64,000 nucleotides of DNA from Sphingomonas aquatilis (lineage in GTDB: Bacteria > Pseudomonadota > Alphaproteobacteria > Sphingomonadales > Sphingomonadaceae): positions 1 through 64,000 of the forward strand of contig NZ_JACIDB010000007.1 in the NCBI RefSeq assembly GCF_014196115.1, read 5' to 3'. Below, one piece after another: positions 53,338 to 62,469 of this stretch. Both the position numbers and the translations under genes were made by a program. Each line of letters starts with the position of its first letter. Positions within the stretch are counted from its first letter, which is position 1. The notes under the pieces are model-generated. The model was not told the DNA's origin. It ran no database searches and saw nothing but the letters and a program-made list of their open reading frames with translations.

Positions 53338-54726
53338 TCAGCGACCGATCATCGTTTCCGGGCGGACCAGCCGGTCGAACGTCTCGGCATCGACCAGCCC
53401 CAGTTCCAGCCCTGCCTCCTTCAGCGTCTGGCCGTGCTGATGGGCGTGCTTGGCGATCTTGGCGGCATTGTCATAGCCGATCTCGGGCGCCAGCGCGGTC
53501 ACCAGCATCAGCGACCGGTCGAGCAGTTCGGCGATACGCGCGCGATTGGCGGTCATCCCCTCCACCGTCCGCTCGGCGAAGCTGGTCATGCCGACGCTGA
53601 GCAACGCGATCGAGCGCAGCACGTTGGCGCCGATCAGCGGCTTGAAGACATTGAGCTCCATATGGCCCTGCAGGCCGCCGACGGTGACGGCGACATTGTT
53701 GCCCATCACCTGCGCCGCAACCATCGTCAGCATCTCGGCCTGAGTCGGATTGACCTTGCCCGGCATGATCGAGCTGCCCGGTTCGTTGGCGGGTAGTTCC
53801 AGCTCGCCCAAGCCCGACCGCGGGCCGGAGCCGAGCAGCCGGATATCGTTGGCGATCTTGGTCAGCGCCACCGCGAGCACGTTGAGCGCGCCGTGCAGGT
53901 CGACCAGGCCGTCGTTGCTGGCCAGCGCCTCGAACTTGTTGGGCGCGGTGACGAACGGCAGGCCGGTGAGGCCGGCGATCTCCGCCGCCACCGCCTCCGC
54001 GAAGCCGGCGGGCGCGTTCAGGCCGGTGCCGACCGCCGTGCCGCCCTGCGCCAGCGGCATGATGTTGCGTTCCAATGTGCCGGCGATCCGGTCGCGGGCA
54101 TTGGCGATCTGCTGCGCATAGCCGGAAAACTCCTGTCCCAGCGTCAGCGGCGTCGCGTCCTGCAAATGCGTGCGGCCGATCTTCACCAGATCGCGCCATT
54201 CGACCGCCTTGGCGTCAAGTGCCGCATGCAGCCGGTCGAGCGCCGGGTACAACTGCTGCGTCACCGCCAGTGCGGCGGCGACGTGCAGTGCGGTGGGGAA
54301 ACTGTCGTTCGAGGATTGGCCGCGGTTGACGTCGTCATTGGGGTGGACGGGCGTCTTGCCGCCGCGCGTGCCCGCCAACGCCTCGTTGGCGTGGCCGGCG
54401 ATCACCTCGTTGACGTTCATGTTCGATTGCGTGCCGCTGCCCGTCTGCCAGATGACGAGCGGGAACTGATCGTCGAGATCGCCCGCGACGATCGCCGCCG
54501 CCGCCGCCTCGATCGCATCGGCCTTGTGCGCGTCCAGCCCGTGGCGCCGATTCACCCGCGCCGCCGCCTGCTTCACGATGGCGAGCGCATGGGCGATCTC
54601 CACCGGCATCCGCTCGCGCGGGCCGAAGGGGAAATTCTCCAGGCTGCGTTCGGTCTGGGCGCCCCAATAGGCGTCGGCGGGAACCTCGATCGGTCCGATC
54701 GAATCGGTTTCGGTGCGCGTGGTCAT
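53338..54726 (-). CDS. fumC: Class II fumarate hydratase
   Basis: 462 residues. Complete Fum[58 protein letters not shown], and the signature [13 protein letters not shown]. It interconverts fumarate and malate in the TCA cycle and needs no iron-sulfur cluster. The ATG at 54726 gives the usual length. It is divergent from the small secreted-protein gene at 54788. Confidence 0.95.
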   Translation of the reverse strand: MTTRTETDSIGPIEVPADAYWGAQTERSLENFPFGPRERMPVEIAHALAIVKQAAARVNRRHGLDAHKADAIEAAAAAIVAGDLDDQFPLVIWQTGSGTQSNMNVNEVIAGHANEALAGTRGGKTPVHPNDDVNRGQSSNDSFPTALHVAAALAVTQQLYPALDRLHAALDAKAVEWRDLVKIGRTHLQDATPLTLGQEFSGYAQQIANARDRIAGTLERNIMPLAQGGTAVGTGLNAPAGFAEAVAAEIAGLTGLPFVTAPNKFEALASNDGLVDLHGALNVLAVALTKIANDIRLLGSGPRSGLGELELPANEPGSSIMPGKVNPTQAEMLTMVAAQVMGNNVAVTVGGLQGHMELNVFKPLIGANVLRSIALLSVGMTSFAERTVEGMTANRARIAELLDRSLMLVTALAPEIGYDNAAKIAKHAHQHGQTLKEAGLELGLVDAETFDRLVRPETMIGR

Positions 54727-54787
54727 GCTGCTCCAATTCGTCAGACAAGCGCTTGTTGCAAGACAGGGGCTGTGCCAATTTTGCGAC

Positions 54788-55360
54788 ATGCTGTTCCTTG
54801 CCCTAATCGCGCAGGCCGCAATCGCTGCCGGCCCCTGCCATTACGACCGCGCCGCGATGCTGGCGCTCGATCAGGCGGCGTTCGATCAGGACATGACCGG
54901 GGGCTGGCGCAAGCTGGAAGAGGACGGTTGCGAGGCAGAGGCCGCCGACCTGATCCGTGACTGGCGGATCGCGCACAAGGCGCAGGATACCATCCTGTTC
55001 TGGCACGAGGGGCAGCTGCGCGCCGACATCGGCCAGATCGCGCAGGCGATCGCGCTCTTCCGACAGTCGTACAAGCCGGCGGCGAAGGACCGCATCGGCT
55101 GGAACCATTATGTCGACGGTACGATCGCCTTTCTCGATCGCGACCGCGCCGCCTTCGATGCCGCCCGGGCGCGGCTCGCGGCCTTGCCGCAGCCCGCCGG
55201 GTTCACGTTCAACGGCCCGGACGGCAAGCCTCTGCCGATCCGCTGGCCGCTCAATATGAACGTGTTCGAAGGCTTCGACCGCTGCTGGGGCCAGCCCTAT
55301 AAGGCGGCCTATGCCTGCGCGACGCCGATGCGGGTCGTCCACGTCCCCGACCGCAAATAG
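54788..55360 (+). CDS. Secreted protein of unknown function with a TPR-like region
   Basis: 190 residues with a signal peptide ([14 protein letters not shown]). The middle is alpha-helical with alternating pairs ([30 protein letters not shown], then [11 protein letters not shown]), like a single TPR-type repeat. There are four Cys residues (C in PCHYDR, GCEAE, RCWGQ, YACATP), fitting a periplasmic protein. I do not recognise the family. Confidence 0.7.
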   Translation: MLFLALIAQAAIAAGPCHYDRAAMLALDQAAFDQDMTGGWRKLEEDGCEAEAADLIRDWRIAHKAQDTILFWHEGQLRADIGQIAQAIALFRQSYKPAAKDRIGWNHYVDGTIAFLDRDRAAFDAARARLAALPQPAGFTFNGPDGKPLPIRWPLNMNVFEGFDRCWGQPYKAAYACATPMRVVHVPDRK

Positions 55361-55411
55361 CGTTCGGTCTAGCGGCCGGAGCCGCTCCGGCGATAAATCA
55401 GGCCCGAAGCG

Positions 55412-56209
55412 TCAGGCCCGCAGCGTCATGTGCGGGGCGACCTCCGCCAGCAGCTGCGCGACCGTTTCAATGTCGTCGCGCGCCGCGATAGCGATCGTCG
55501 ATCCGTCGCTGCCGTCTTCCAGCGAGATGATGGCATAGCCGGCTTCGGCCAGGCTGGTGGGATCGATCGTGTCCACCGATCGCACCCGTGCTGCCGCGAG
55601 CCGCTGCCGGGCGATCTCCTGCACGAGTTCGTCGACCGTCTCTTCCTTCCAGTCGACCAGCGCGACCCACCCCTCTTCGCTGAGCAGTTCGAGGAAGGAA
55701 TCGATTCGCATCGACTCCGACGTATCCTCCTGATCGACGAAAAAGCCCTCGCGCAACCGCCGCCGCGCGCTGGCGAGCGACCGGCCGGACAGTCGATGGT
55801 ACAGCTCGGCGAACTGCCGTTGCCACAGCGGGGTCCGTGGACCCGGCTCCGTCGGGGTGACATCGGGCAGGACCTGCTCGGCCCAGGTCATCAGCGCGGA
55901 CAGGAATTTTTCCTGCCGGGCGGTCAGCTCGTCGGTCTCGCGTCGCCCTTCGAGATGGTGCAGCACGACGACGGGCTCGCGGCCGAACGGGAAGCCGATC
56001 CGGAACCGGGCATGCAGCAACGCCCGACCCGTCACGTCGGATCGCAGCCCCACCTTCAGGCGCAGCTCTGCTTTGCCCCGCTTGCGCGAACAGTCGGCGA
56101 AACGCCCCGTGTCCTGCGCCTTCAACGACTTCCCAACCGGACAATGGCCGATCAGGGCGAGCACCCGACGCGCATAGCGATCGGCGAGGTCGGACGGAGC
56201 GTCGGTCAT
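55412..56209 (-). CDS. Uncharacterised protein
   Basis: 265 residues, no signal peptide or membrane helix. The N-terminal half is basic (DCSRKRGKAELRLKVGLRS). The C-terminal half has DSFLELLSEEGWVALVDWKEET and a strand-rich end (GSDGSTIAIAARDDIETV). The second part faintly recalls the protein at 57362-57826 (VVSWHNGLDDNLHVVIVRRSD). I cannot name a family with confidence. It overlaps the upstream gene by four bases (56206-56209), so they form an operon. Confidence 0.65.
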   Translation of the reverse strand: MTDAPSDLADRYARRVLALIGHCPVGKSLKAQDTGRFADCSRKRGKAELRLKVGLRSDVTGRALLHARFRIGFPFGREPVVVLHHLEGRRETDELTARQEKFLSALMTWAEQVLPDVTPTEPGPRTPLWQRQFAELYHRLSGRSLASARRRLREGFFVDQEDTSESMRIDSFLELLSEEGWVALVDWKEETVDELVQEIARQRLAAARVRSVDTIDPTSLAEAGYAIISLEDGSDGSTIAIAARDDIETVAQLLAEVAPHMTLRA

Positions 56210-56886
56210 TGCGGCGGGACGACCGCGCCGACATCGTCGGCGACGGCACGGCTCGCATCCGAGGCCATACCCGACGCCCGACGCGCGACCGCCAGGAATT
56301 CCGCTTCCGACACCGGGGCATAGTTGCAGCCGACGAACAGGCTGCCGGCGGGCGGCGACGGCGGTGCCTTCGCCCCGAACGCCTTGGCCAGCAACGCGGC
56401 GGTGGCATTGCCCGTCGGCGCGAACGCCCCAAGCATCGGGCCGCTCTTGGGATCGACGAAGCGATAATATTGCTCGGTGATCGCGATCGGCGCGCGCTTC
56501 AGCCCGTGCGCCACGATGAACGCCTCGGCGACCTTGCGCGGCCACAGCGTCACGATCCAGTTGTCGAGGAAATAGACGCGATCGACGCGCTGCCCCATCA
56601 GCGACGCAGGCGTCGTCAGCGTATAGCCTTCGATGCCCAGCATGCCCTCGGTTGCCGTGTCGGGGGCGCCCTCCTTCATCCAGGCGGGGATTTTCGGGTC
56701 GAGGAACAGCCCGTTGGCAAAGGCCTCCAGCGCGTCGCGCGACCGGCAGGACAGCGCATCGCTCAGCAGTTCCGGCGTCAGCGCGGCCGGCGCATCGGCC
56801 GGCACCGGCGCGGCCTGCGCTTCGGCAGAGGGCGGCAGGGACAGCGTCAGCACGAGCGGCAGGACGAAGGACATGCGGCGGATCAT
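56206..56886 (-). CDS. Periplasmic protein of unknown function
   Basis: 226 residues with a signal peptide (MIRRMSFVLPLVLTLSLPPSAEAQ). The mature part starts with a helical segment (LTPELLSDALSCRSRDALEAFANGLF) and then a mixed alpha/beta region with VYFLDNWIVTLWPRKV. Two Cys residues are spaced far apart (SCRSR, VGCNY). No family recognised. Its stop overlaps the start of 55412-56209. Confidence 0.7.
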   Translation of the reverse strand: MIRRMSFVLPLVLTLSLPPSAEAQAAPVPADAPAALTPELLSDALSCRSRDALEAFANGLFLDPKIPAWMKEGAPDTATEGMLGIEGYTLTTPASLMGQRVDRVYFLDNWIVTLWPRKVAEAFIVAHGLKRAPIAITEQYYRFVDPKSGPMLGAFAPTGNATAALLAKAFGAKAPPSPPAGSLFVGCNYAPVSEAEFLAVARRASGMASDASRAVADDVGAVVPPQ

Positions 56887-56977
56887 GACGCGTGTCTGCC
56901 AGCGCAGGCCAACGGGATCAATGGTCAGAATCGGACAGGCTTGACCCGCATCCCGCGCGCCGTCACCTGTCGGGGGC

Positions 56978-57349
56978 ATGAGAGTGATCCTGTCCCTGAC
57001 GCTCGCCTTCGTCCTCGCGCTGGCGGGGACCGGCGTCGCGAGGGCGATCGACCCCGGCGTCTTCGGCTCCTGTTTCGAAGGGGCGTGCGGCTATGCGGCG
57101 ATGCTCGTCGCGCTGCTCGGTACGCTGCTCCTCGCGCCGGTCGTGTGGATCGGGCTGGGCCGCGCAGGACCGCTCAGCCGGCTGTTGCTCGGCGCGACCC
57201 TGTTCGCGCTGCTGGGTTGGTTTCTTCTGACGCCGCTGCTCTGGATCGCCGGCCTCGCCGCCTTCGCCTATGCCATCGTCCGGTCGATCCGCCGCGCCCG
57301 CGCGGAGGGACGCGCCACCCGCGATCTGTTCATCCGACCCCGGACCTAG
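56978..57349 (+). CDS. Small membrane protein
   Basis: 123 residues. An N-terminal signal or anchor (LSLTLAFVLALAGTGVARA), two further helices (AAMLVALLGTLLLAPVVWIG, LLLGATLFALLGWFLLTPLLW) and a basic cytoplasmic tail (RSIRRARAEGRATRD). Function unknown. It is divergent from 56206-56886 and convergent with 57362-57826. Confidence 0.65.
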   Translation: MRVILSLTLAFVLALAGTGVARAIDPGVFGSCFEGACGYAAMLVALLGTLLLAPVVWIGLGRAGPLSRLLLGATLFALLGWFLLTPLLWIAGLAAFAYAIVRSIRRARAEGRATRDLFIRPRT

Positions 57350-57361
57350 ACCCAACACCGC

Positions 57362-57826
57362 TCAGATGGCGGTCGCCCGCTCTACGCGCAGCCCCATCGT
57401 GCCGGCCAGCGCCAGCAGCCGATCGGTGTCGGATCGGCGGACGATGACGACGTGCAGATTGTCGTCGAGACCATTGTGCCACGACACCACTTCCCATGCA
57501 GTCGGCCGCGCGAGCAATTGCGCGTCGAGCCACGCGAAATAGTCCTTCGAGAGCACCTTTTCTTGATCCTCGCGATAGGGGAACGGCGGCAGCGGCTCGG
57601 CAAATTCGTCGCTGATCAGCTCGTGCAGCTCATCGATCTTGTCGCCGATCAAGAAGAACTCGCCCAGCGTCATCTCGACCACCAGCTGCCGGATCTCCTC
57701 GGGATCGTAATCCCGCAGCCAGTCTTCGGGGTCGGTCACCGCCGCGTCCACTTCCGCCGCTTTCTCGCGCACGGCATCGTCGTCCAGCGCCCCGGCGCTG
57801 AGCAGCCTGACGATCTCGGTGTACAT
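57362..57826 (-). CDS. Uncharacterised acidic protein
   Basis: 154 residues, soluble and acidic. The start has TEIVRLLSAGALDDDAVREK, the middle DWLRDYDPEEIRQLVVEM, and the C-terminal part WEVVSWHNGLDDNLHVVIVRR. AGGAG lies upstream of the ATG. It may belong to the same loose group as 55412-56209; I recall a DUF6630-like pattern but cannot confirm it. No operon partner. Confidence 0.6.
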   Translation of the reverse strand: MYTEIVRLLSAGALDDDAVREKAAEVDAAVTDPEDWLRDYDPEEIRQLVVEMTLGEFFLIGDKIDELHELISDEFAEPLPPFPYREDQEKVLSKDYFAWLDAQLLARPTAWEVVSWHNGLDDNLHVVIVRRSDTDRLLALAGTMGLRVERATAI

Positions 57827-57926
57827 TGCGCCTGCTCCTGCCGTCGAACCGCAGGCAGGCATAAAAGCGTCCGTTCCGGATGGAAAGCAGCTATTCGCGA
57901 TACGGGCCGTCCGCGACCGGCAGCGA

Positions 57927-58003
57927 TGGTGACCCCGGCGCGATTCGAACGCGCGACCTACAGATTAGGAATCTGGCGCTCTATCCTGCTGAGCTACGGG
58001 GCC
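57927..58003 (-). tRNA. tRNA-Arg (anticodon CCT), CCA encoded
   Basis: Read from 58003 on the minus strand: acceptor GGCCCCG pairs with CGGGGTC with one G-T, the D arm has AGCTCAGCAGGATAGAGC, the anticodon loop TTCCTAA carries CCT, and the T arm has CGTTCGAATCG. The 3' CCA is encoded at 57929-57927. The gene is complete. Confidence 0.95.
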
Positions 58004-58047
58004 ACTGCCTCGCCTGATACCGGTGCGCGGGCGCAGGGTCCAGCCCG

Positions 58048-58479
58048 TCAGTTCGCCTCTTCGGGCGGCCGCACAGGCAGCGGCAGCGGCGCGATCGGCA
58101 CGCCCTCCTCCACCAGTGCCTTCGCCTCGGCAAGGCTCGCCTGACCATGGATCGCGCTCACCGTCTCCTCGCCGTCGTGCATCGCCCGCGCCCGCGTCGC
58201 AAAGTCGCGCCCGACCCATTGCGATCCCTCCAGCGCCTTGGCCTGCAGGCCCGCCAGCTCGCGCAGCGCCGCCTTCACGACATCGGGCGACGGCGCCGCC
58301 TCGCGCGTGTTGCCCTTGGCCGGGATGCCCGGCGCCATCACCGCCTTGGCCACCCCGGTCGTGCCGCACATCGGGCAGACGACATGGCCCGCAGATCGCT
58401 GCGTCTCATAGGCCGCACTCGACTGGAACCACGCCTCGAACACATGGCCACCGTCGCAGCGCAGGTCGAAGACGATCAC
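58048..58479 (-). CDS. DUF1178 protein
   Basis: 143 residues. It starts VIVFDLRCDGGHVFEAWFQ (GTG start), with CPMCG later, so one Cys-rich metal-type site may form. The rest contains AGLQAKALEGSQWVGRDFATRARAM, the family core. Function unknown. The GTG at 58479 overlaps the stop of the nitrilase gene (GTGA). It is the last gene of the comF - grxC - nitrilase - DUF1178 operon and ends just before the tRNA-Arg gene. Confidence 0.85.
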   Translation of the reverse strand: MIVFDLRCDGGHVFEAWFQSSAAYETQRSAGHVVCPMCGTTGVAKAVMAPGIPAKGNTREAAPSPDVVKAALRELAGLQAKALEGSQWVGRDFATRARAMHDGEETVSAIHGQASLAEAKALVEEGVPIAPLPLPVRPPEEAN

Positions 58480-59297
58480 GCCCGGACCACCGGTGGAATG
58501 GGTCGATGATGCTGCAGCACCGGCATGCGCGCCCGCACATCGGCGACGCGCGCCGGATCGACCTCGGCAAAGCCCAGCCCGCGCGCCTCGCCCATGTCGA
58601 GCAGCACGTCGCCCCAGGGATCGACGACCAGCGAATGGCCATAGGTCGCGCGGCCGTCCGCATGCGCTCCCGCCTGCGCCGCAGCGACAACGAAACACCC
58701 CGTTTCGATCGCGCGGGCGCGCAGCAGGGCGTGCCAGTGCGCCGCGCCGGTCGGACGCGTGAACGCCGCCGGGATCGACAGCACCGTCGCGCCCGCCTGC
58801 GCCAGCCTGGCATACAGGCCGGCGAACCGCAGATCGTAACAGATCGACAGTCCCATGCCGCCCAGCGGCGTATCGACCACCACCGCCGTGTCGCCCGGCG
58901 CATAGCTCGCCGATTCGCGCCAGCTCTCGCCCGTCGGCAGATCCGCGTCGAACAGGTGGAGCTTGTCGTAGCGCGCACGGATCGCACCCGTGTCGTCGAT
59001 CACGAAGCTGCGATTGGCGAGCCGCCCATCGTCACGCCGGATCGCCAGCGATCCCAGCTGCATCCAGATCCCCGCCTTCGCCGCCGCCTCGCGCACCGTC
59101 GCCAGCACGGGGTCGTCGCCCTCGGCATGGATCGACGCGGCCGCCCGCGCGCGATCGCGATCCAGCAGGCCCGCCATCTCGGGCGCGAAGACCATGCCCG
59201 CGCCGTTCGCCTTGGCCGCGGCGATGCCGTGGCGCAGGTCCGCGGCGTTGACGGCGGGGTCGATCCCGCTCGTCATCTGCAACAGCGCGATCAGCAC
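58476..59297 (-). CDS. Carbon-nitrogen hydrolase (nitrilase superfamily, Nit1-like)
   Basis: 273 residues. The catalytic triad is visible: Glu in MVFAPEMAGLL, Lys in RARYDKLHLFD, and Cys in LSICYDLRF. The late segment TYGHSLVVDPWGDVLLD is typical. Nit1-type enzymes hydrolyse deaminated glutathione. A start at GTG 59297 fits the family start (IALLQMTSG) and lies ten bases after the grxC stop. Close linkage to glutaredoxin fits a glutathione-related role. Confidence 0.88.
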   Translation of the reverse strand: MLIALLQMTSGIDPAVNAADLRHGIAAAKANGAGMVFAPEMAGLLDRDRARAAASIHAEGDDPVLATVREAAAKAGIWMQLGSLAIRRDDGRLANRSFVIDDTGAIRARYDKLHLFDADLPTGESWRESASYAPGDTAVVVDTPLGGMGLSICYDLRFAGLYARLAQAGATVLSIPAAFTRPTGAAHWHALLRARAIETGCFVVAAAQAGAHADGRATYGHSLVVDPWGDVLLDMGEARGLGFAEVDPARVADVRARMPVLQHHRPIPPVVRA

Positions 59298-59307
59298 GGG
59301 GGTGACG

Positions 59308-59565
59308 TCAGCCGGCGAGCAACGGATCGAGCCCGCCGCGCGCGTCGAGCGCCGCCAGATCGTCCGACCCGCCGATGTGCGCGCCGTCGATGAACACCTG
59401 CGGCACGGTGGTGCGCCCGTTGGCGCGCTGGATCATCTCCTGCCGCTGTGGCCCACCCATCGTGATGTCATATTCCACCGGCTCGACGCCCTTGTCGGCC
59501 AGCAGCCGCATCGCGCGCGAGCAATAGGGGCAGAATGCCTTGGTGTAGATTTCGACCTTTGCCAT
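59308..59565 (-). CDS. grxC: Glutaredoxin 3
   Basis: 85 residues. Active-site C-P-Y-C in KAFCPYCSRAMRLL, the cis-Pro loop TVPQVFIDG, and the GSDDLAALD helix. A dithiol glutaredoxin that uses glutathione to reduce disulfides. ATG at 59565. It lies between comF and the nitrilase gene, with short gaps on both sides. Confidence 0.93.
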   Translation of the reverse strand: MAKVEIYTKAFCPYCSRAMRLLADKGVEPVEYDITMGGPQRQEMIQRANGRTTVPQVFIDGAHIGGSDDLAALDARGGLDPLLAG

Positions 59566-59597
59566 GCCTGTGGAGGTGTGATGCGACGGCGGTCTTG

Positions 59598-60359
59598 TCA
59601 ATCGTCGCTCTCCGCGATCACCCGCGCCCAACACAGGATCGTCACCGATGCCGCCCCCGCGCGCAGCAGCACTGCCGTGCAGGCGTCGGTCGTCGCGCCG
59701 CTGGTGTAGACGTCGTCGACCAGCCCGATATGCAGCCCGCACACCCGCGCCGGGTCGGGCACCGCAAAGGCCCCCTTTACCGCCCGCGCCCGCGCCTTGC
59801 GCCCCATGCCGCGCAACGCCGCGGTCCGCCGCCGCCGGATCAGCGCGAAGGGATCGTGCCGCAGCCCCGTTTCGCGCGCCAGCGCCGCCGCGATCAACCC
59901 GGCCTGGTTGTAGCCGCGCGACCACAGCCGCCAGCGATGCAGCGGCACCGGCACCAAAAGGTCGATGTCCACGGGCACCAGCGGCGCGATCCGCTGCGCC
60001 ATCGTCGTCGCAATTCCCATCCGCCCGCCATATTTCAACCGTAGCGCCAGCTGCCGCGCGATCGGGCCATAAGCGACCGCCGCCCGCACCCCGCGGTGGC
60101 GCGGCGGATCGGCAAGGCAAGCCGCGCATTGCGCGCCTTCCCCCATCGCATGCGTGAAGGGCAGGTTACAGGTCGCGCACCACGGCGGCCCGATCAGGTG
60201 CAGGCTGCTCCAGCAGGCGGCGCAGAAGCGATGGTCCGCCGCCACCGGCTCGCCGCACCCCGGGCAGCGCGGCGGCAGCGCCTGGGCGACCAGCACCCCG
60301 ACGCCGCCCGCCAGCCCCTTCCAGGCGGACGCGGCGATGCGTGGCGCAAATCGGCTCAT
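59598..60359 (-). CDS. comF: ComF-family phosphoribosyltransferase
   Basis: 253 residues. The N-terminal double zinc ribbon (PRCPGCGEP, FCAACW, WCATCNLPF, QCAACL) is followed by a PRTase domain with LVPVPLHRWRLWSRGYNQAG and the PRPP loop GLVDDVYTSGATTDAC. Members take part in DNA uptake. The ATG at 60359 is near the start of the divergent methyltransferase gene. First gene of the four-gene operon. Confidence 0.9.
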   Translation of the reverse strand: MSRFAPRIAASAWKGLAGGVGVLVAQALPPRCPGCGEPVAADHRFCAACWSSLHLIGPPWCATCNLPFTHAMGEGAQCAACLADPPRHRGVRAAVAYGPIARQLALRLKYGGRMGIATTMAQRIAPLVPVDIDLLVPVPLHRWRLWSRGYNQAGLIAAALARETGLRHDPFALIRRRRTAALRGMGRKARARAVKGAFAVPDPARVCGLHIGLVDDVYTSGATTDACTAVLLRAGAASVTILCWARVIAESDD

Positions 60360-60401
60360 GCCCGCTTGTCGCCCGGCCGTCCGAAAGGCACAAGCCGGCG
60401 C

Positions 60402-61244
60402 GTGACCAGTCCCGCCCCCAACGCCATTTTCGACGCCGCGGCCCGCCGCCGCCGCCGCGACCGCGCCGCTGCGGGCGACTATGCCGCCCACGCCTTCCTG
60501 CGTGAGACGATGGTCGACGGGCTGCTCGAACGCCTCGCCGCGGTGAAGCGCGATTTCGCCGACGTGCTCGACGTCGGCGCCAGCGACACCGCGCTCATGG
60601 TGCCCGGCGCACGGGTGGCGCGGATGGACCCCGGCTTCGCCTTCGCGCGCGCCAGCGGCGGCGTGCAGGCCGACGAAGACCGCCTGCCCTTCGCCGATGC
60701 CAGTTTCGATGCGGTGCTCAGCGCCGGCGTGCTCGATCAGGTCAACGATTTGCCCGGCGCTTTGTCGCTCATCCGCCGCACGTTGCGCCCCGATGGCGTG
60801 TTCCTCGGCGCCTTCCTCGGCGCCGGCAGCCTGCCCGCGCTCCGCGCCGCGTTCCGCGCGGCGGAGGGTGACCGGCCCGCCCCCCGCCTGCACCCGCAGA
60901 TCGACGTCCGCTCGGCGGGCGACCTGCTCGTCCGCGCTGGACTGACCCTGCCGGTCGCCGACGTCGAGACGCTCGACGTGCGCTATGCGAGCTTCGGACG
61001 ACTGCTCGACGATCTGCGCGGCAGTGCGCTGGGCAATATCCTGACCGCGCGCACCGGCATGACGCGCGGCACGCTCGCCCGCGCCGCCGCCGCCTTCGCC
61101 GAAGCGGCGGGGCCGGACGGGCGGACGACGGAGCGCTTCTCGATCGTCTTCCTCACCGGCTGGGCGCCCGACGCCTCGCAGCCGCAACCCGCCCGCCGCG
61201 GCAGCGCCACCGCCAGCCTCGCGGCAGCCTTGAAGACGCCCTGA
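60402..61244 (+). CDS. SAM-dependent methyltransferase (BioC-like)
   Basis: 280 residues. A class I fold: motif I is altered, as DVLDVGASDTALM instead of the usual DxGxGxG. It is followed by ADEDRLPFADASFDAVLSAGVLDQVNDLPGAL-type motifs II and post-II, then LRPDGVFLGAFLG. A GTG at 60402 is the best start; the frame is open further upstream within comF. It may methylate a small molecule. The usual neighbours in sphingomonads are those found here. Ubiquinone, biotin or complex I assembly roles are possible. Confidence 0.8.
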   Translation: MTSPAPNAIFDAAARRRRRDRAAAGDYAAHAFLRETMVDGLLERLAAVKRDFADVLDVGASDTALMVPGARVARMDPGFAFARASGGVQADEDRLPFADASFDAVLSAGVLDQVNDLPGALSLIRRTLRPDGVFLGAFLGAGSLPALRAAFRAAEGDRPAPRLHPQIDVRSAGDLLVRAGLTLPVADVETLDVRYASFGRLLDDLRGSALGNILTARTGMTRGTLARAAAAFAEAAGPDGRTTERFSIVFLTGWAPDASQPQPARRGSATASLAAALKTP

Positions 61245-61266
61245 TTTTCTAAGTTCCTCTAACGCT

Positions 61267-61353
61267 CCGTCATCCCGGACTTGATCCGGGATCCCGCTAC
61301 TTCTGCTTTGCCGGCGAAAAGAGCGGGACCCCGGATCAAGTCCGGGGTGACGG
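61267..61353. repeat. Long palindromic repeat (copy B)
   Basis: Arms at 61267-61298 and 61322-61353 match as inverted repeats at 30 of 32 positions, around a 23-base spacer. The right arm is identical in sequence to the right arm of copy A (51436-51467). It sits between the convergent methyltransferase and folB genes and may serve as a bidirectional terminator. Confidence 0.9.
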
Positions 61354-61366
61354 GGGTAGGCCGCCC

Positions 61367-61717
61367 TTACCGCCCCCGCTCGATCTCGCAGCCCACCGCC
61401 GCGTCCGGGTACACATCCAGCTTCATCGAACGCACGCGCACCTGGCGCACGCGCGGATCGGCAAGGCACAGCGCCGCCACCGCATCGACCAGCGTCTCCT
61501 GCAACGCAAAGCCCGGCCCATCGGCCAGCCGCCGGATACCGTCGCGCACGAAGTCGTAATCGAGCACGTCCTCGATCCGGTCGGCGCTGGGCGGCGCGGC
61601 ATAATCCACCGTCATCCACACCGACAGGCGCACCCGCTGCGGCTCGGCCTCGTGCGGATGGATGCCGAGGCGCATCGCCACCTCCAGCCCGTCGAGGATC
61701 GTGGTGTAGACGCTCAT
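61367..61717 (-). CDS. folB: Dihydroneopterin aldolase-like protein
   Basis: 116 residues. The FolB fold: TTILDGLEVAMRLGIHPHEAE, VWMTVDYAAPPSADRIEDVLDYDFV, and the end RVRSMKLDVYPDAAVG. It acts on dihydroneopterin in folate synthesis or on related pterins. Catalytic-site residues are not fully clear to me. The ATG at 61717 overlaps the stop of the SDR gene (ATGA at 61714-61717), which in turn overlaps folE: a coupled pteridine operon. Confidence 0.85.
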   Translation of the reverse strand: MSVYTTILDGLEVAMRLGIHPHEAEPQRVRLSVWMTVDYAAPPSADRIEDVLDYDFVRDGIRRLADGPGFALQETLVDAVAALCLADPRVRQVRVRSMKLDVYPDAAVGCEIERGR

Positions 61718-62469
61718 GCCTCATCCCCGAACATCACGTCGCGCGCGCTAGGCACGAACCGCTGGCCAGCGTCAACGTACAGCGTCTGGCCGGTGACGCT
61801 GCGCGCACCGAGCAGGTACACGACCGCCGCCGCGACATTGTCCGCCCCCACCGGGTGGCGCAGCAGATTGTCGGATGCGACCGCGGCGAAGTCCGCCTCG
61901 CTCTGCCCGCCGCTCGGCAAGGTGATCCCCGGTGCCACCGCATTCACCCGCACGCGCGGACTCAGCGCCTGCGCCAGCATCGTCGTCGCACCGGCGAGCG
62001 CATATTTGCTCAGGCTGTAGCTGAAGAAATCGGGGTTCGGATTGGCGAGCTTCTGGTCGAGCAGATTGACCACCGCCCCCTCCGCAACGTCATCCTGCGC
62101 CGCCAGCGCGCTCGCCAGCATCGCCGGCGTCACCGCATTGATCGCGTGCAGTCGGGCCGCGAGGTCTGCATCGATCGCCTCGGGCCGGTCGAACTCGAAC
62201 GCCGACGCACTGTTCACCAGCGCCGCGATCGGGCCGCCCGCCGCCGCACGGGCGCGTGCGAACAGCGCCGCCGCCCGCGACGGGTCGGACAGGTCGCCCT
62301 GCACCACTGCACCGCCGATCTCCCCCGCCAGCGCCTGCGCGTCATCGGCGGACTGGCCGTAATGGATCACCACGCGCCACCCGGCGGCGGCACAGGCGCG
62401 GGCGATGCACGCGCCCAGCCGCTTGCCGCTGCCCGTGACCAGCACATGCCCCAGCGCCGGACTGGCCAT
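61714..62469 (-). CDS. Short-chain reductase, FolM/pteridine-reductase-like
   Basis: 251 residues. The cofactor loop is TGSGKRLG, the Asn motif is NSASAFEFD (as in FolM/PTR1-type enzymes), and the catalytic Y-x-x-x-K is YSLSK in FFSYSLSKYAL. APGITLPSGGQSE follows. It probably reduces dihydropterins or dihydrofolate with NADPH. It is coupled by overlap to folE upstream (TGATG at 62467-62471) and folB downstream, which supports a pterin role. A general SDR remains possible. Confidence 0.8.
   Translation of the reverse strand: MASPALGHVLVTGSGKRLGACIARACAAAGWRVVIHYGQSADDAQALAGEIGGAVVQGDLSDPSRAAALFARARAAAGGPIAALVNSASAFEFDRPEAIDADLAARLHAINAVTPAMLASALAAQDDVAEGAVVNLLDQKLANPNPDFFSYSLSKYALAGATTMLAQALSPRVRVNAVAPGITLPSGGQSEADFAAVASDNLLRHPVGADNVAAAVVYLLGARSVTGQTLYVDAGQRFVPSARDVMFGDEA

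Noticed and set aside
60360..61724. Extension of the comF frame across the methyltransferase gene
   Set aside because: The zinc ribbon and normal ComF length begin at 60359; the extension is opposite a clear methyltransferase and has no domain.
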